64,000 nt of DNA, taken from the NCBI GenBank assembly GCA_005405945.1, contig BJHW01000001.1:6076001-6140000 (forward strand), in the 5' to 3' direction. Position 1 is the first letter of the stretch. Each line of letters begins with the position of its first letter. The translations under genes were made by a program, and so were the position numbers. Below, one piece after another: positions 33,394 to 42,313 of this stretch. Source of the DNA: Streptomyces violaceusniger (GTDB taxonomy: Bacteria; Actinomycetota; Actinomycetes; Streptomycetales; Streptomycetaceae). A model generated the notes under the pieces. It saw only the letters and a program-made list of their open reading frames with translations, was not told the DNA's origin and ran no database searches.

Positions 33394-35127
33394 CTACGCC
33401 GCGCCGTTCCCGTTCTGCTCCTCGCCGCCGAAGCGCTGCCGGAAGGACTCCAGGTCCTCCTCGGTGATCTTCGCGAAGAGCACCGGAGGAACCGTGAAGG
33501 CCGTGCCCGCCGGGACCGATGCCAGCGCCTTCGCCTCCTCCTGGCCGACCCAGGCCGCGGTGTCCTCGCCCAGCGCGAACGCCGACCGCATGGCCCGCGC
33601 CGAGGCCGGGATGAACGGCTCGGAGACGATCGCGTAGAGGTGGATGAGGTTCATCGCCGTACGGAGGGTGAGGGCCGCGGCCTCCTGGTCGGTCTTGATC
33701 TCCAGCCAGGGGGCCTTCTCCTCCAGGTAGGAGTTGCCCGCGCTCCACAGGGCACGCAGCGCCGCCGCGGCCTTGCGGAACTGGAGCGCGTCCATGTGCT
33801 CCTCGTACTCCGCCAGCAGCCGCGCGATCTCCTCGCCCAGGCGCTCCTCCGCCTCCCCGGCGGCCTTCCCGGCCGGGACCTCGTCGCCGAACCGCTTGCG
33901 GGAGAAGGACAGCACGCGGTTGACGAAGTTGCCGAGGGTGTCGGCCAGGTCCTTGTTGACGGTGGCGGTGAAGTGCTCCCAGGTGAAAGAGGTGTCGTCG
34001 GACTCCGGGGCGTTCGCCATCAGGAAGTAGCGCCAGTAGTCGGCGGGCAGCACCTCGAGCGCGGCGTCGGTGAACACCCCGCGCTTGGCGGAGGTGGAGA
34101 ACTTCCCGCCGTAGTACGTCAGCCAGTTGAACGCCTTGACGTAGTCGACCTTCTTCCAGACGTCCCGGGTGCCGAGGAGGGTGGCCGGGAACATCACCGT
34201 GTGGAACGGGACGTTGTCCTTGGCCATGAACTCGGTGTAGCGGACCGTCTGGTCCACGTCGTACCACCACGACTTCCAGTCGCGGTGCTCCGGGTCCAGG
34301 TCCGCCCACTCCTTCGTGGCGCCGATGTACTCGATCGGGGCGTCGAACCAGACGTAGAAGACCTTGCCCTCGGCCGCCAGGTCCGGCCAGGTGTCGGCCG
34401 GCACCGGCACGCCCCAGTCCAGGTCACGGGTGATCGCCCGGTCCTGGAGCCCCTCGTTCAGCCACTTGCGGGCGATCGAGGAGGCGAGCGTCGGCCAGTC
34501 CTTGCCGTGCTCGTCGACCCAGGCGGCGACCTCGTCCGCCAGCTTGGACTGGAGGAGGAAGAGGTGCTTGGTCTCCCGGACCTCCAGGTCGCTGCTGCCG
34601 CTGATCGCCGAGCGGGCGTCGATCAGATCGGTCGGGTCGAGCACGCGGGTGCAGTTCTCGCACTGGTCGCCGCGGGCGCGGTCGTAGCCGCAGTGCGGGC
34701 AGGTGCCCTCGATGTAGCGGTCGGGGAGGAAGCGGCCGTCGGCGTTGGAGTACACCTGGCGGATCGAGCGCTCCTCGATGAAGCCGTTCGCCTTGAGCTC
34801 ACGCGCGATCGTCTGGGTGATCTGCACGTTCTGCGCGGAGGAGCTGCGGCCGAAGTAGTCGAAGGCGAGCCCGAAGCCGTCGTAGATCGCCTTCTGCGCG
34901 TCGTGCTGCTGGGCGCAGAACTCGTCGACCGGCAGCCCGGCCTCCTTGGCGGCCAGCTCGGCGGGTGTGCCGTGCTCATCGGTGGCGCAGATGTAGAGGA
35001 CGTCATGCCCGCGCTGGCGCATATAGCGGGAGTAGACGTCGGCCGGGAGCATGGACCCCACCATGTTGCCCAGGTGCTTGATCCCGTTGATGTAGGGAAG
35101 GGCGCTGGTGATGAGGTGTCGAGCCAT
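33394..35127 (-). CDS. metG: Methionyl-tRNA synthetase
   Basis: 577 residues. A class I synthetase with the HIGH equivalent in PYINGIKHLGN, a single zinc knuckle (CPHCGYDRARGDQCENC) and the KMSKS loop as KFSTSAKRG. It charges tRNA-Met in the cytoplasm. The start at 35127 gives MARHLITSALPYING, the family's normal beginning, and an upstream in-frame ATG was rejected for this reason. No C-terminal tRNA-binding extension is present. It lies in the usual streptomycete order near aspS. The reading frame is intact, unlike aspS. Confidence 0.96.
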   Translation of the reverse strand: MARHLITSALPYINGIKHLGNMVGSMLPADVYSRYMRQRGHDVLYICATDEHGTPAELAAKEAGLPVDEFCAQQHDAQKAIYDGFGLAFDYFGRSSSAQNVQITQTIARELKANGFIEERSIRQVYSNADGRFLPDRYIEGTCPHCGYDRARGDQCENCTRVLDPTDLIDARSAISGSSDLEVRETKHLFLLQSKLADEVAAWVDEHGKDWPTLASSIARKWLNEGLQDRAITRDLDWGVPVPADTWPDLAAEGKVFYVWFDAPIEYIGATKEWADLDPEHRDWKSWWYDVDQTVRYTEFMAKDNVPFHTVMFPATLLGTRDVWKKVDYVKAFNWLTYYGGKFSTSAKRGVFTDAALEVLPADYWRYFLMANAPESDDTSFTWEHFTATVNKDLADTLGNFVNRVLSFSRKRFGDEVPAGKAAGEAEERLGEEIARLLAEYEEHMDALQFRKAAAALRALWSAGNSYLEEKAPWLEIKTDQEAAALTLRTAMNLIHLYAIVSEPFIPASARAMRSAFALGEDTAAWVGQEEAKALASVPAGTAFTVPPVLFAKITEEDLESFRQRFGGEEQNGNGAA

Positions 35128-35296
35128 TGCAGGCTGCTCCCGAGTCGATACGGTAAGTGACAATTCGTTCTGCTGAGCCGCCCATATCGTATCCGAGCGA
35201 CGGGGGCCACCCGCGCGGCGTTTTTCCGCGGCGGATGGCCCCCGGGGTGGCGCCGGTGCGGCGCCCGGTGGCGTGCCCGGTCAGACGGGGCCCCTT

Positions 35297-35360
35297 GTCA
35301 GCCCTGCTGTCTGCCCTGCTGCCAGCCCTGCTGTGTCAGTCCTGCTGTCAGCCCTGCGCG
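35297..35360 (-). repeat. Tandem repeat of the VWA gene's 3' end
   Basis: On the minus strand CAGGGCTGA is followed by CAGCAGGACTGA, CACAGCAGGGCTGG, CAGCAGGGCAGA and CAGCAGGGCTGA: 12-14 bp units starting from the stop at 35348-35350. Confidence 0.8.
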
Positions 35361-37654
35361 CGGGCGGCCAGCCAGCCCGGGAACTTCTTCAGCAGCTCCC
35401 GGTACAGCTCGGCGTCGGCGACCGTACGGGGGTCGAGCCCGGCGTGGAAGAAGCCGGTGTTGTCGACCGCCCGCTTCTCGGGGACGGCGAGGGCGGGCGA
35501 GGTGTCCAGCTTCCGCAGGAAGTCGAACCCCTTCGCCTCCGGGTCCCCGAACGCCAGGAACTGCCAGAACAGCGGCAGCCCCGCCGCCTCGCACAGCGCC
35601 TTCTCGGCGGCGGTCTTGGCGGTGGGCGCGCCGTCCGTCTGGAAGATCACGAACGCGGGGTCGGTGGCGCCGGACGCCTTGTAGTGCTCGATGACGGCGT
35701 TGACGGCGGTGTGGTAGTTCGTCCGCCCCATGTGCCCGAGCGAGCCGTGCAGCTCCTCGATCCGGCCGGTGTGCCGGTCCAGCTCGAGGTCGGCGGTGCC
35801 GTCGATGTCGGTGGAGAAGAACACGACGGGCACGGTGCCGCTGGTGTCGAGCTGCGCGGACAGGGCGAGCGCCTGCTCGGCGAGGTGCGACACGGTGCCG
35901 TCCTTGAAGTAGCCGCGCATCGAGCCGGACCGGTCCAGCACGAGGTAGACGACGGCTCGCTGACCACCCAGCCCACTCTCCCGAACGGCCTCCCCGGCCG
36001 CGCCGTACGCCCCGACAAGACCAGGCGCCCGCGACGTGAGGTCGGCGAGAGAAATGGCGGCCCCTTCGCTCTCGGCCGCGTCGGCGGGCGCGTCGGCCTC
36101 GGCGGCGGTGGCGTTGTCTGCGGCCGCCCCGGGCTCGGCCTTGGCCTTGGTCTTGGGCTCGGGCGCGGGCTCAGAGTCGGCCGCGGCCTTGGACTTGGTC
36201 TCGGGCTCGCTCGCGGCTGCGGGCTCGGCGTCTGCCTTGGCGGGCTCGTCGGCTGCGGGGGCGTCGTCGCCAGCCTCTGCCTCTGCCTCTGCCTCTGCCT
36301 CCGCCCCGGCGTCGGCGTCGGCCTTGGGCTCGGCGTCGGCACTCGCCTCCGCCGCCGGGGCCGCCGCGGCGTCGGTGTCAGCCTGTGCGGCTGCCTCAAC
36401 CTTGGGTTCAGCGGCTTCTGCTGCTGCCTCGGTTTCGGGCTCGGCCTTGGCCGTGGACTCGGGCGCCTCGGCGGGCTCCGGCTCGGGGTCCTCCGCAACC
36501 TCGGCCTGGGGCGTGGTGTCGGCCTCCGCCACTGGCGCCGCGGCCTCGGTCTCGGGGGCACTCGCCGCTGCGGGCTTGGCCTCCGCCTTGGCGGGCTTGT
36601 CGTCACTCTTGGCGGCGGGCGCGGCCTCGTCGGCAGCCTCTGCCGCTGCCTCATCCTCGGGCGCGGCGGTCTCTGCTGCCGCCTCGGTCGTCGCGGCGGC
36701 TTCGGTCTCCGCCTTGGTGGGCTCCGGCTCGGGGTCCTCATCAGCCTCGGCTTGGGGCGTGGTGTCGGCCTCCGCCGAGGGTGCGTCGGCAGCTTCCGCC
36801 ACCGGCTCGGCGGTCCCCGGCGCGGGGTCGGCTGCGGGCTCAGGCTCGGCCTTGGGCTCGGCGTCGGCACTCGCCTTTGCTGCCACGGCCTCGGCGGGCC
36901 TGGCGTCGGTCGTGGTCGCGGAGGTGGCCTCGCCACTCGTCGCGTCCGCCGCCGGGGCATCGGCGGCTGCGGCCGCCTCGGGCGCGGTGGCGGGCTCCGC
37001 CTTCGCCTCGGTCGCCGGTTCGGGCGTCAGATCGGGTTCGACATCGGCGTCGGTGGTGGCCGTGGCGTCGTCATCGGCCGACGACGACGGCTGGGCGTCA
37101 GCGTCAGGCTCGGCCGTGGCCTCCGACTCGGCGGCGGGCTGGGGCTCGTCCGCCTTCGGCTTCGCCTCGGTGGCGGGCGCTTCCATCTCGTCGGTCGCTG
37201 CCGCTGCCTCAACCGGGGTCTCGCCGCCGGAGGTTGTCGTGTCCTCGGACGCGGGGGACTTCAGGATCTCGTCGAGGGACTTCAACGGGGCGGACAGGGC
37301 CGGGTCATGCGCGGATTCGTCGTCCGGGGAGTCCGGGGAGTCCGGGGAGTCCGGGGAGTCCGCGGATTCCGGGGCCGAGGCCGCAGGGGCCGCGGTCGGC
37401 TCAGCCTTCGGCTCAGGCGCAGGCGCAGGCGCAGGCACCGGCTCGGGCGCAGGCTCGGGCGCAGGCTCCGGCTTGGCGTCCGACTCGGCCTTCCCCTCGG
37501 TCGCCTGGTCCACCGTCGGTTCCGCCGACTTACGCTCCGCCGACGTCGGCTGGGGGTCCGGGACAACCGCCGCCTCCGGCGCAGCAGAAGAATCGTCCAC
37601 CCCCGTGGTTCGGGAGCGGCCGAAAACTTTGCGCAGTAGGTCCCGTATGCCCAT
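35348..37654 (-). CDS. VWA-domain protein with ~500-residue Ala/Glu/Pro arm
   Basis: 768 residues. A short conserved start (MGIRDLLRKVFGRSR) precedes a low-complexity acidic arm from about residue 20 to 540, then a C-terminal VWA domain (~550-768) with an intact MIDAS (VLDRSGSMRGY, and FQTDGAPT for the later Asp). The VWA part resembles TerF-like stress/tellurium proteins. The arm contains PEPAPEPAPEP, SPDSPDSPDSPD and two ~35-residue copies of ADTTPQAE-EDPEPEP. No signal or membrane segment: an intracellular metal-dependent scaffold is likely. Codon use in the arm is repeat-driven (GCC/GAG/CCC), so length may vary between strains. Confidence 0.82.
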   Translation of the reverse strand: MGIRDLLRKVFGRSRTTGVDDSSAAPEAAVVPDPQPTSAERKSAEPTVDQATEGKAESDAKPEPAPEPAPEPVPAPAPAPEPKAEPTAAPAASAPESADSPDSPDSPDSPDDESAHDPALSAPLKSLDEILKSPASEDTTTSGGETPVEAAAATDEMEAPATEAKPKADEPQPAAESEATAEPDADAQPSSSADDDATATTDADVEPDLTPEPATEAKAEPATAPEAAAAADAPAADATSGEATSATTTDARPAEAVAAKASADAEPKAEPEPAADPAPGTAEPVAEAADAPSAEADTTPQAEADEDPEPEPTKAETEAAATTEAAAETAAPEDEAAAEAADEAAPAAKSDDKPAKAEAKPAAASAPETEAAAPVAEADTTPQAEVAEDPEPEPAEAPESTAKAEPETEAAAEAAEPKVEAAAQADTDAAAAPAAEASADAEPKADADAGAEAEAEAEAEAGDDAPAADEPAKADAEPAAASEPETKSKAAADSEPAPEPKTKAKAEPGAAADNATAAEADAPADAAESEGAAISLADLTSRAPGLVGAYGAAGEAVRESGLGGQRAVVYLVLDRSGSMRGYFKDGTVSHLAEQALALSAQLDTSGTVPVVFFSTDIDGTADLELDRHTGRIEELHGSLGHMGRTNYHTAVNAVIEHYKASGATDPAFVIFQTDGAPTAKTAAEKALCEAAGLPLFWQFLAFGDPEAKGFDFLRKLDTSPALAVPEKRAVDNTGFFHAGLDPRTVADAELYRELLKKFPGWLAARAQG

Positions 37655-37764
37655 GGGAGATACCTCTCACGTGTCGAGTGCGGTGCATGGCGGTGCATGT
37701 CCGTGGTGCCGAAAGGCTAGCGGGCCGTTCGGCGGCCCTCTTCCGCCGATTCCGCTCGCGCTTC

Positions 37765-37790
37765 GTTCACCTCTGGTTCAGGCGTTCGTC
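37765..37790 (+). promoter_or_regulatory. Candidate PHO box upstream of phoX-like gene
   Basis: GTTCACCTCTG and GTTCAGGCGTT are consecutive 11-bp direct repeats (37765, 37776) matching the PhoP unit (GTTCACC-like), followed by GTTCGTC at 37784 out of the 11-bp phase. The box lies 136-161 bp before the GTG of the PhoX gene. PhoP control under phosphate starvation is inferred. Confidence 0.65.
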
Positions 37791-37925
37791 GCCATCATGC
37801 GGTTCTACGCCCATAGCTTCGCCGCCAAAGGATCCCGACGTCATGTCGGCCCGGACCGCGTCGGCGTACTGCCCATGCGGGGCCCGGCGAAGCCCATATG
37901 TGAACACCCTTACGGAGGGGAAGAC

Positions 37926-40004
37926 GTGCGCAACCTCCTGCCGCTCATCAGCTCACACCCGGGCGGTCGTTCCGCGCTGACGTGCCGGTACCGCTGTGGC
38001 GACGCCTGCCTTCACGAGACGCCGAACACGAGCGACAACGCCTACGTGGGCGATGTCATCGCCGGCGCCGCCTCGCGCCGTGCCCTGCTGCGGGCCGGTG
38101 CCGTGGTGACCGTGGCGGCCGCGACCGGTGCGGTGGCGGTGGAGCGGGCGCCGCGGGCGTCCGCCGCGACGGGCGGCGCCGCCGCCGCGGAGCGCGAGGC
38201 CGCCGCGGCGAGCAAGGCCGCCCGCGGCCTCCGCTTCGCGCCCGTCGCCCCCAACACCCAGGACACCGTGGTCGTCGCCGAAGGTCACGACCAGAACGTG
38301 GTGATCCGCTGGGGCGACCCGATCCTGCGCGGCGCGCCCGCGTTCGACCCGGACCGGCAGAGCGCCAAGGCCCAGGCGGGCCAGTTCGGTTACAACAACG
38401 ACTACATGGCGGTGCTGGACGTCCCCGGCGAGCGCGACCACCAGCTGCTCGTGGTCAACCACGAGTACACCGACGAGGTGCTGATGTTCTCGGGTTACGA
38501 CCCGGAGAACCCCACCCGCGAGCAGGCCGAGATCGGCTGGGCCGCGCACGGGCTGTCCGTGGTCGTGACGGCCGAGGAGCGCGCTCTCGGCCGGCTCACC
38601 GCGCTGTCCCGCCACCGCCTCAACCGCCGTATCACCGCGACCACTCCGTTCGAGGTCACCGGCCCGGCGGCGGGCAGCGAGCTGCTGCGCACCTCCGCCG
38701 ACCCGACCGGCAAGCGGATCCTCGGCACGCTGAACAACTGCGGCGGCGGCATCACGCCGTGGGGCACGGTGCTCTCCGGCGAGGAGAACTTCAACCAGTA
38801 CTTCGCAGGCGGAGGTTCGGTCACCGACCCGACCACCGCGGCCCGCCTCAAGCGCTACGGCATCACCGGCGCCGCCTCCGAGCGCAAGTGGGAACGGTTC
38901 GACGACCGTTTCGACGTGACCAAGGAGCCGAACGAGACCAACCGCTTCGGCTGGGTGATCGAGATCGACCCGTTCGACCCCGAGTCCACCCCGCGCAAGC
39001 TCACCGCGCTGGGCCGCTTCAAGCACGAGGCCGCCGAGCCCCGGCTGACCACCGACGGCCGTCCGGTCCTCTACATGGGCGACGACGAGAAGTTCGACTA
39101 CTTCTACAAGTTCGTCTCCGCCAAGCGGATGATGAAGGGCAACAGCCGCACCGCCCGCGAGCACAACCGCACGCTGCTGGACGAGGGCACGCTGTACGTC
39201 GCCAAGTTCACCGGTGACAGCCCGTCCGCCGAGATCGACGGCTCCGGAAAGCTGCCCAAGGACGGCGAGTTCGACGGCGCCGGTGAGTGGATCCCGCTGG
39301 CCTGCGGCGACCGCTCCTTCGTGGAGGGCATGACCGCCGAGGAGGTCTACGTCTTCACCCGCATCGCCGCCGACAAGGCGGGCGCGACGAAGATGGACCG
39401 CCCCGAGGACGTCGAGCCGAGCCCCCGCACCGGCCGGGTCTACATCGCGCTGACCAACAACAGCGACCGCGGCAAGGCGGGCAAGGCCCCGGCCGACGAG
39501 GCCAACCCGCGCAACGGCAACAAGCACGGCCAGATCCTGGAGCTGACCGAGCGCTGGAACAACGCGGGCTCCACCCGCTTCAACTGGCGGCTGTTCCTGG
39601 TCTGCGGCGACCCCGAGGACCCGAGCACCTACTTCGGCGGCTTCCCCAAGGACCAGGTCAGCCCGATCTCCTGCCCGGACAACATCACCTTCGACGCGTA
39701 CGGCAACCTGTGGATCTCCACCGACGGCAACGCGCTCGGCAACCACGACGGGCTGTTCGGCGTGGCCACGGCGGGCAGCCGCCGCGGTGAGGTCAAGCAG
39801 TTCCTGACCGTGCCGAACGGCGCCGAGACCTGCGGGCCGATCGTGCAGGACCGGCGGGTGCTGGTGGCCGTGCAGCACCCGGGCGAGATCGACGGCGCGA
39901 GCGTGGAGAAGCCCGCGTCCACCTGGCCCGACGGCCCGGGCAAGCTGACCCGGCCGTCCGTGATCAGCGTCTGGCGGCGCGACGGCGGCGACATCGGCGC
40001 CTGA
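37926..40004 (+). CDS. PhoX-type (DUF839) phosphatase, Tat-exported
   Basis: 692 residues from GTG at 37926, with GGAGGGG 8 bp upstream. The Tat signal is ASRRALLRAGAVVTVAAATG (residues ~47-66). The DUF839 body contains VNHEYTDEVL, LSGEENFNQYF, ALGRFKHEAAEP, YMGDDEKFDYFYKF, PEDVEPSPRTGRVYIALT and CPDNITFDAYGNLWISTDG, the PhoX calcium/iron ligand regions. It should release phosphate from organic esters outside the cell. A candidate PHO box lies upstream. Earlier in-frame codons extend antisense into the VWA gene and were rejected. Confidence 0.92.
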   Translation: MRNLLPLISSHPGGRSALTCRYRCGDACLHETPNTSDNAYVGDVIAGAASRRALLRAGAVVTVAAATGAVAVERAPRASAATGGAAAAEREAAAASKAARGLRFAPVAPNTQDTVVVAEGHDQNVVIRWGDPILRGAPAFDPDRQSAKAQAGQFGYNNDYMAVLDVPGERDHQLLVVNHEYTDEVLMFSGYDPENPTREQAEIGWAAHGLSVVVTAEERALGRLTALSRHRLNRRITATTPFEVTGPAAGSELLRTSADPTGKRILGTLNNCGGGITPWGTVLSGEENFNQYFAGGGSVTDPTTAARLKRYGITGAASERKWERFDDRFDVTKEPNETNRFGWVIEIDPFDPESTPRKLTALGRFKHEAAEPRLTTDGRPVLYMGDDEKFDYFYKFVSAKRMMKGNSRTAREHNRTLLDEGTLYVAKFTGDSPSAEIDGSGKLPKDGEFDGAGEWIPLACGDRSFVEGMTAEEVYVFTRIAADKAGATKMDRPEDVEPSPRTGRVYIALTNNSDRGKAGKAPADEANPRNGNKHGQILELTERWNNAGSTRFNWRLFLVCGDPEDPSTYFGGFPKDQVSPISCPDNITFDAYGNLWISTDGNALGNHDGLFGVATAGSRRGEVKQFLTVPNGAETCGPIVQDRRVLVAVQHPGEIDGASVEKPASTWPDGPGKLTRPSVISVWRRDGGDIGA

Positions 40005-40050
40005 TCCGCTCCGGCGCCTGCCCCGCTCGGCGGTAGCCCGCTCCGGCGGG
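39996..40050 (+). repeat. 16-17 bp tandem repeat over the phoX-like stop codon
   Basis: GGCGCCTGATCCGCTCC, GGCGCCTGCCCCGCTC and GGCGGTAGCCCGCTCC follow each other; the TGA in the first is the gene's stop. The array ends at the stop of the opposite LigD-type gene. Confidence 0.8.
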
Positions 40051-40051
40051 G

Positions 40052-40990
40052 TCAGCCGTCGCCCGCCGCGAGCCGCTTCAGCCGCTCGCGGGGGCCGCGC
40101 AGCGAACGGCCCCTGGTGTCCGTACGGGCCCAGGGGTCGTCCGCGATCCGCTCGCCGACCGTCCGCAGCGTCCAGCGGTCGGCCCGCAGTTCCGGGTCGT
40201 CCAGCTCCCGCGCGTCGATGGGCGTGGCCACGGGGGCCCCGGGCCGGGCCCGCACCCCGTACGGGCTGACGGCGGTCTGGGCGTAGGCGTTGCGTTGGGT
40301 GTCCAGGTAGAGCCGGCCGCCGCGCTTGGCCTTGCGCGGCTCGGTGGTGAGCCGGTCCGGGTGGCGGGCGGCCAGCAGATCGGCGGCGTCGCGGGCGAAG
40401 GCCCGCACGGTGTCGAAGTCGGCGCGGCGGTCCAGCGGGACGATGACGTGCAGCCCGCGCGAGCCGGTGGTCATCAGCAGCTCCGGCAGCCCGAGCTCGC
40501 CGAGCAGCCCGCAGCAGCGGCGGGCCGTCCAGCGCACCTCCTCGAAGCCGGACTCACCCGACGAGGGCGGATCGAGGTCGAAGACCAGCCGGTCGGGGTG
40601 GTCGGGCCGGTCGGCCCGGGAGAGCCAGCGGTGCGGGGTGACGCACGCCTGGTCGGCGAGGTAGAGGAGGGTCGCGGTGTCGTCGCAGACCACATGGGTG
40701 ACCTCGCCGCCCTCCTTGGGGAGCACGGCGCGCCGCACCCAGTCCGGAAAGTAGTCGGGTGCGTTCTTCTGCATCAGGGGCTTGCCGCCGATTCCGTCCG
40801 GATGGCGTTCCATCATCAAAGGGCGGCCGCGCAACTGCGGAATGATGCGCCGGGAGACCGAGCGGTAGTACGCGACGAGGTCCCACTTCGTGATCCCGTC
40901 GTCGGGGAAGAGCTCCTTTTCCGGCCGGCTGACTCGTACGGTGTGGCTGCCGGTCCTGACGTTCCGTGCATCGGTCCGCTTCTCGCTCAT
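40052..40990 (-). CDS. LigD-type primase/polymerase (NHEJ polymerase domain)
   Basis: 312 residues. Stand-alone archaeo-eukaryotic primase-like polymerase of non-homologous end joining. The start region RVSRPEKELFPDDGITKWDLVAYY matches the LigD polymerase domain; LVFDLDPP supplies the metal-binding Asp pair, GLHVIVPL the conserved His, and TTEPRKAKRGGRLYLD the third acidic site. It adds nucleotides and fills gaps at double-strand breaks, normally with Ku and a ligase. Neither Ku nor a fused ligase is present, but a separate ATP-dependent ligase lies 4 kb away. ATG at 40990 (MSEKRT) is preferred over 41011. Divergent from the LysR gene by 81 bp. Confidence 0.9.
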   Translation of the reverse strand: MSEKRTDARNVRTGSHTVRVSRPEKELFPDDGITKWDLVAYYRSVSRRIIPQLRGRPLMMERHPDGIGGKPLMQKNAPDYFPDWVRRAVLPKEGGEVTHVVCDDTATLLYLADQACVTPHRWLSRADRPDHPDRLVFDLDPPSSGESGFEEVRWTARRCCGLLGELGLPELLMTTGSRGLHVIVPLDRRADFDTVRAFARDAADLLAARHPDRLTTEPRKAKRGGRLYLDTQRNAYAQTAVSPYGVRARPGAPVATPIDARELDDPELRADRWTLRTVGERIADDPWARTDTRGRSLRGPRERLKRLAAGDG

Positions 40991-41071
40991 ATCGGACTCG
41001 GGTAACCCCATGGATCGCTGACTAAACTCTGGAGTCCGGAAAACGGGAGAAGTGGAAAAGCGGGGGAAATC

Positions 41072-42196
41072 ATGGTGAGACCCGGTTCGCTCGGCCCGCC
41101 GACGACGGATCGGCGCGGCCGCTGGGCGCAGAGCCCGCTCGCGCTGATGGACACCACGATGGACCAGTTGCGCACCCTGATCATGGTCCATGAGGCCGGT
41201 ACGGCGCTGGGCGCCGCGCGGATTCTGGGCCGCGAACAGTCCAGTGTGCAAAAGCAGATCGACACCATGAACCGGAACTTTCGCGAGCTTTGCGGCGAAC
41301 CCCTCGTACTCAAGCAGGGGCGGGGCAAGGACGTGCTGTTCACCGGCACCGGAGAAGCCCTGGTCGAATTGGCGCGCGGAACTCTCGGCGACTGGCTGGA
41401 CGGCATCCATGAGTCACGGCGCCGCCTGGGAAAAACGCTGATGGTGGGCACCACCCGATTTACCCTCAGCTATCTGGCGGGCGCCGGCGAGCGGGTGGCC
41501 GAGGACTTCCGGCAGCGCGGTATCGAGCTCAAGGTCGGCCATGTGCGCACCCGGGACGTGCTGGCCAAGCTGCGCGCCAAGGACGTGGACCTGGTGTGCG
41601 GCTCCGTGGTGACCCGGCCCGACGGCGACGATGAGCTCGCCGCCTTCGATGTGATGGAGTGGCGGCGCAGCGGTGTCTCGCTGCTGACCAATCTCTCCGA
41701 GGCCGAGCTGCCCGGCCCCACCGCGCCGACCAGCGCGCTGCGCACCCTGCCGCTGGTGGTCTCGGCGAGCGGGCTGATGGCCGGGGTGCTGCACACCTGG
41801 TTCGGCGGCGACTACCGCGGCAAGCTGCGCATCGCGGCCGAGATCGACACCGTCAACTACGGCTTCGAGCTGCTGCGCTCCGGCCTGCTGCGCGGCTGCA
41901 TGCTGGTCACCAAGGGGGTCGCGGACGCGGCGGGCGATCCGAGGGTGGCGTACGGACGCGGGCTGCGCGCCGTCGAGCTGGTCAATGACACCGGGCCCCG
42001 GCTGGAGGTGCTGCTGGGCGCGTTCACCCGGCGCGGGGAGCGCGCGTCCTATGACCCGGCCCATCCGCTCAATCTGCTCTGGGACTCGCTCGCGCAGGAG
42101 AACGCGCGCTGGCAGCGGGAGCAGCGCTGGCCCACGGCGGGCCTGGAGCCCGATCCGTTCGAGCTGGCCAACTCCTACGACCCGAGCGAGAGCTGA
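41072..42196 (+). CDS. LysR family transcriptional regulator
   Basis: 374 residues. An N-terminal winged helix (MDQLRTLIMVHEAGTALGAARILGREQSSVQKQIDTMN, around residues 30-67) is longer-led than usual, with ~25 residues before it. The effector domain (LGKTLMVGTTRFTLSYLAGAGE, LVVSASGLMAGVLHTWFGG) has a substrate-binding-protein-like fold, plus an ~50-residue C-terminal tail. The ligand is unknown. CGGGGGAAATC precedes the ATG. A small ACTC-TG-GAGT palindrome in the divergent spacer with the LigD-type gene may be its operator. A 20-bp tandem repeat follows the stop. Confidence 0.85.
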   Translation: MVRPGSLGPPTTDRRGRWAQSPLALMDTTMDQLRTLIMVHEAGTALGAARILGREQSSVQKQIDTMNRNFRELCGEPLVLKQGRGKDVLFTGTGEALVELARGTLGDWLDGIHESRRRLGKTLMVGTTRFTLSYLAGAGERVAEDFRQRGIELKVGHVRTRDVLAKLRAKDVDLVCGSVVTRPDGDDELAAFDVMEWRRSGVSLLTNLSEAELPGPTAPTSALRTLPLVVSASGLMAGVLHTWFGGDYRGKLRIAAEIDTVNYGFELLRSGLLRGCMLVTKGVADAAGDPRVAYGRGLRAVELVNDTGPRLEVLLGAFTRRGERASYDPAHPLNLLWDSLAQENARWQREQRWPTAGLEPDPFELANSYDPSES

Positions 42197-42305
42197 GCCC
42201 CCGGTCGGCCCTCGAGCCCCCTGGTCGGCCCTCGAGTCCCCGGGCCAGTCCTTGAGCCCCCGGCCAGTCCTTGAGCCCCCCTGGCCGGCCCTTGAGCTCC
42301 CGAAG
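42193..42305 (+). repeat. 20-bp tandem repeat beginning at the LysR stop codon
   Basis: Units CTGAGCCCCCGGTCGGCCCT, CGAGCCCCCTGGTCGGCCCT, CGAGTCCCCGGGCCAGTCCT, TGAGCCCCCGGCCAGTCCT and TGAGCCCCCCTGGCCGGCCC follow one another (19-21 bp each). The first TGA is the stop; three units keep a TGA. Confidence 0.88.
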
Positions 42306-42313
42306 AGCTGCCC

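Noticed and set aside
36036..37925. N-terminal extension of the PhoX frame through the VWA gene
   Set aside because: Ser/Ala repeat shadow of the opposite strand; GTG at 37926 has a strong ribosome-binding site and the Tat signal follows.
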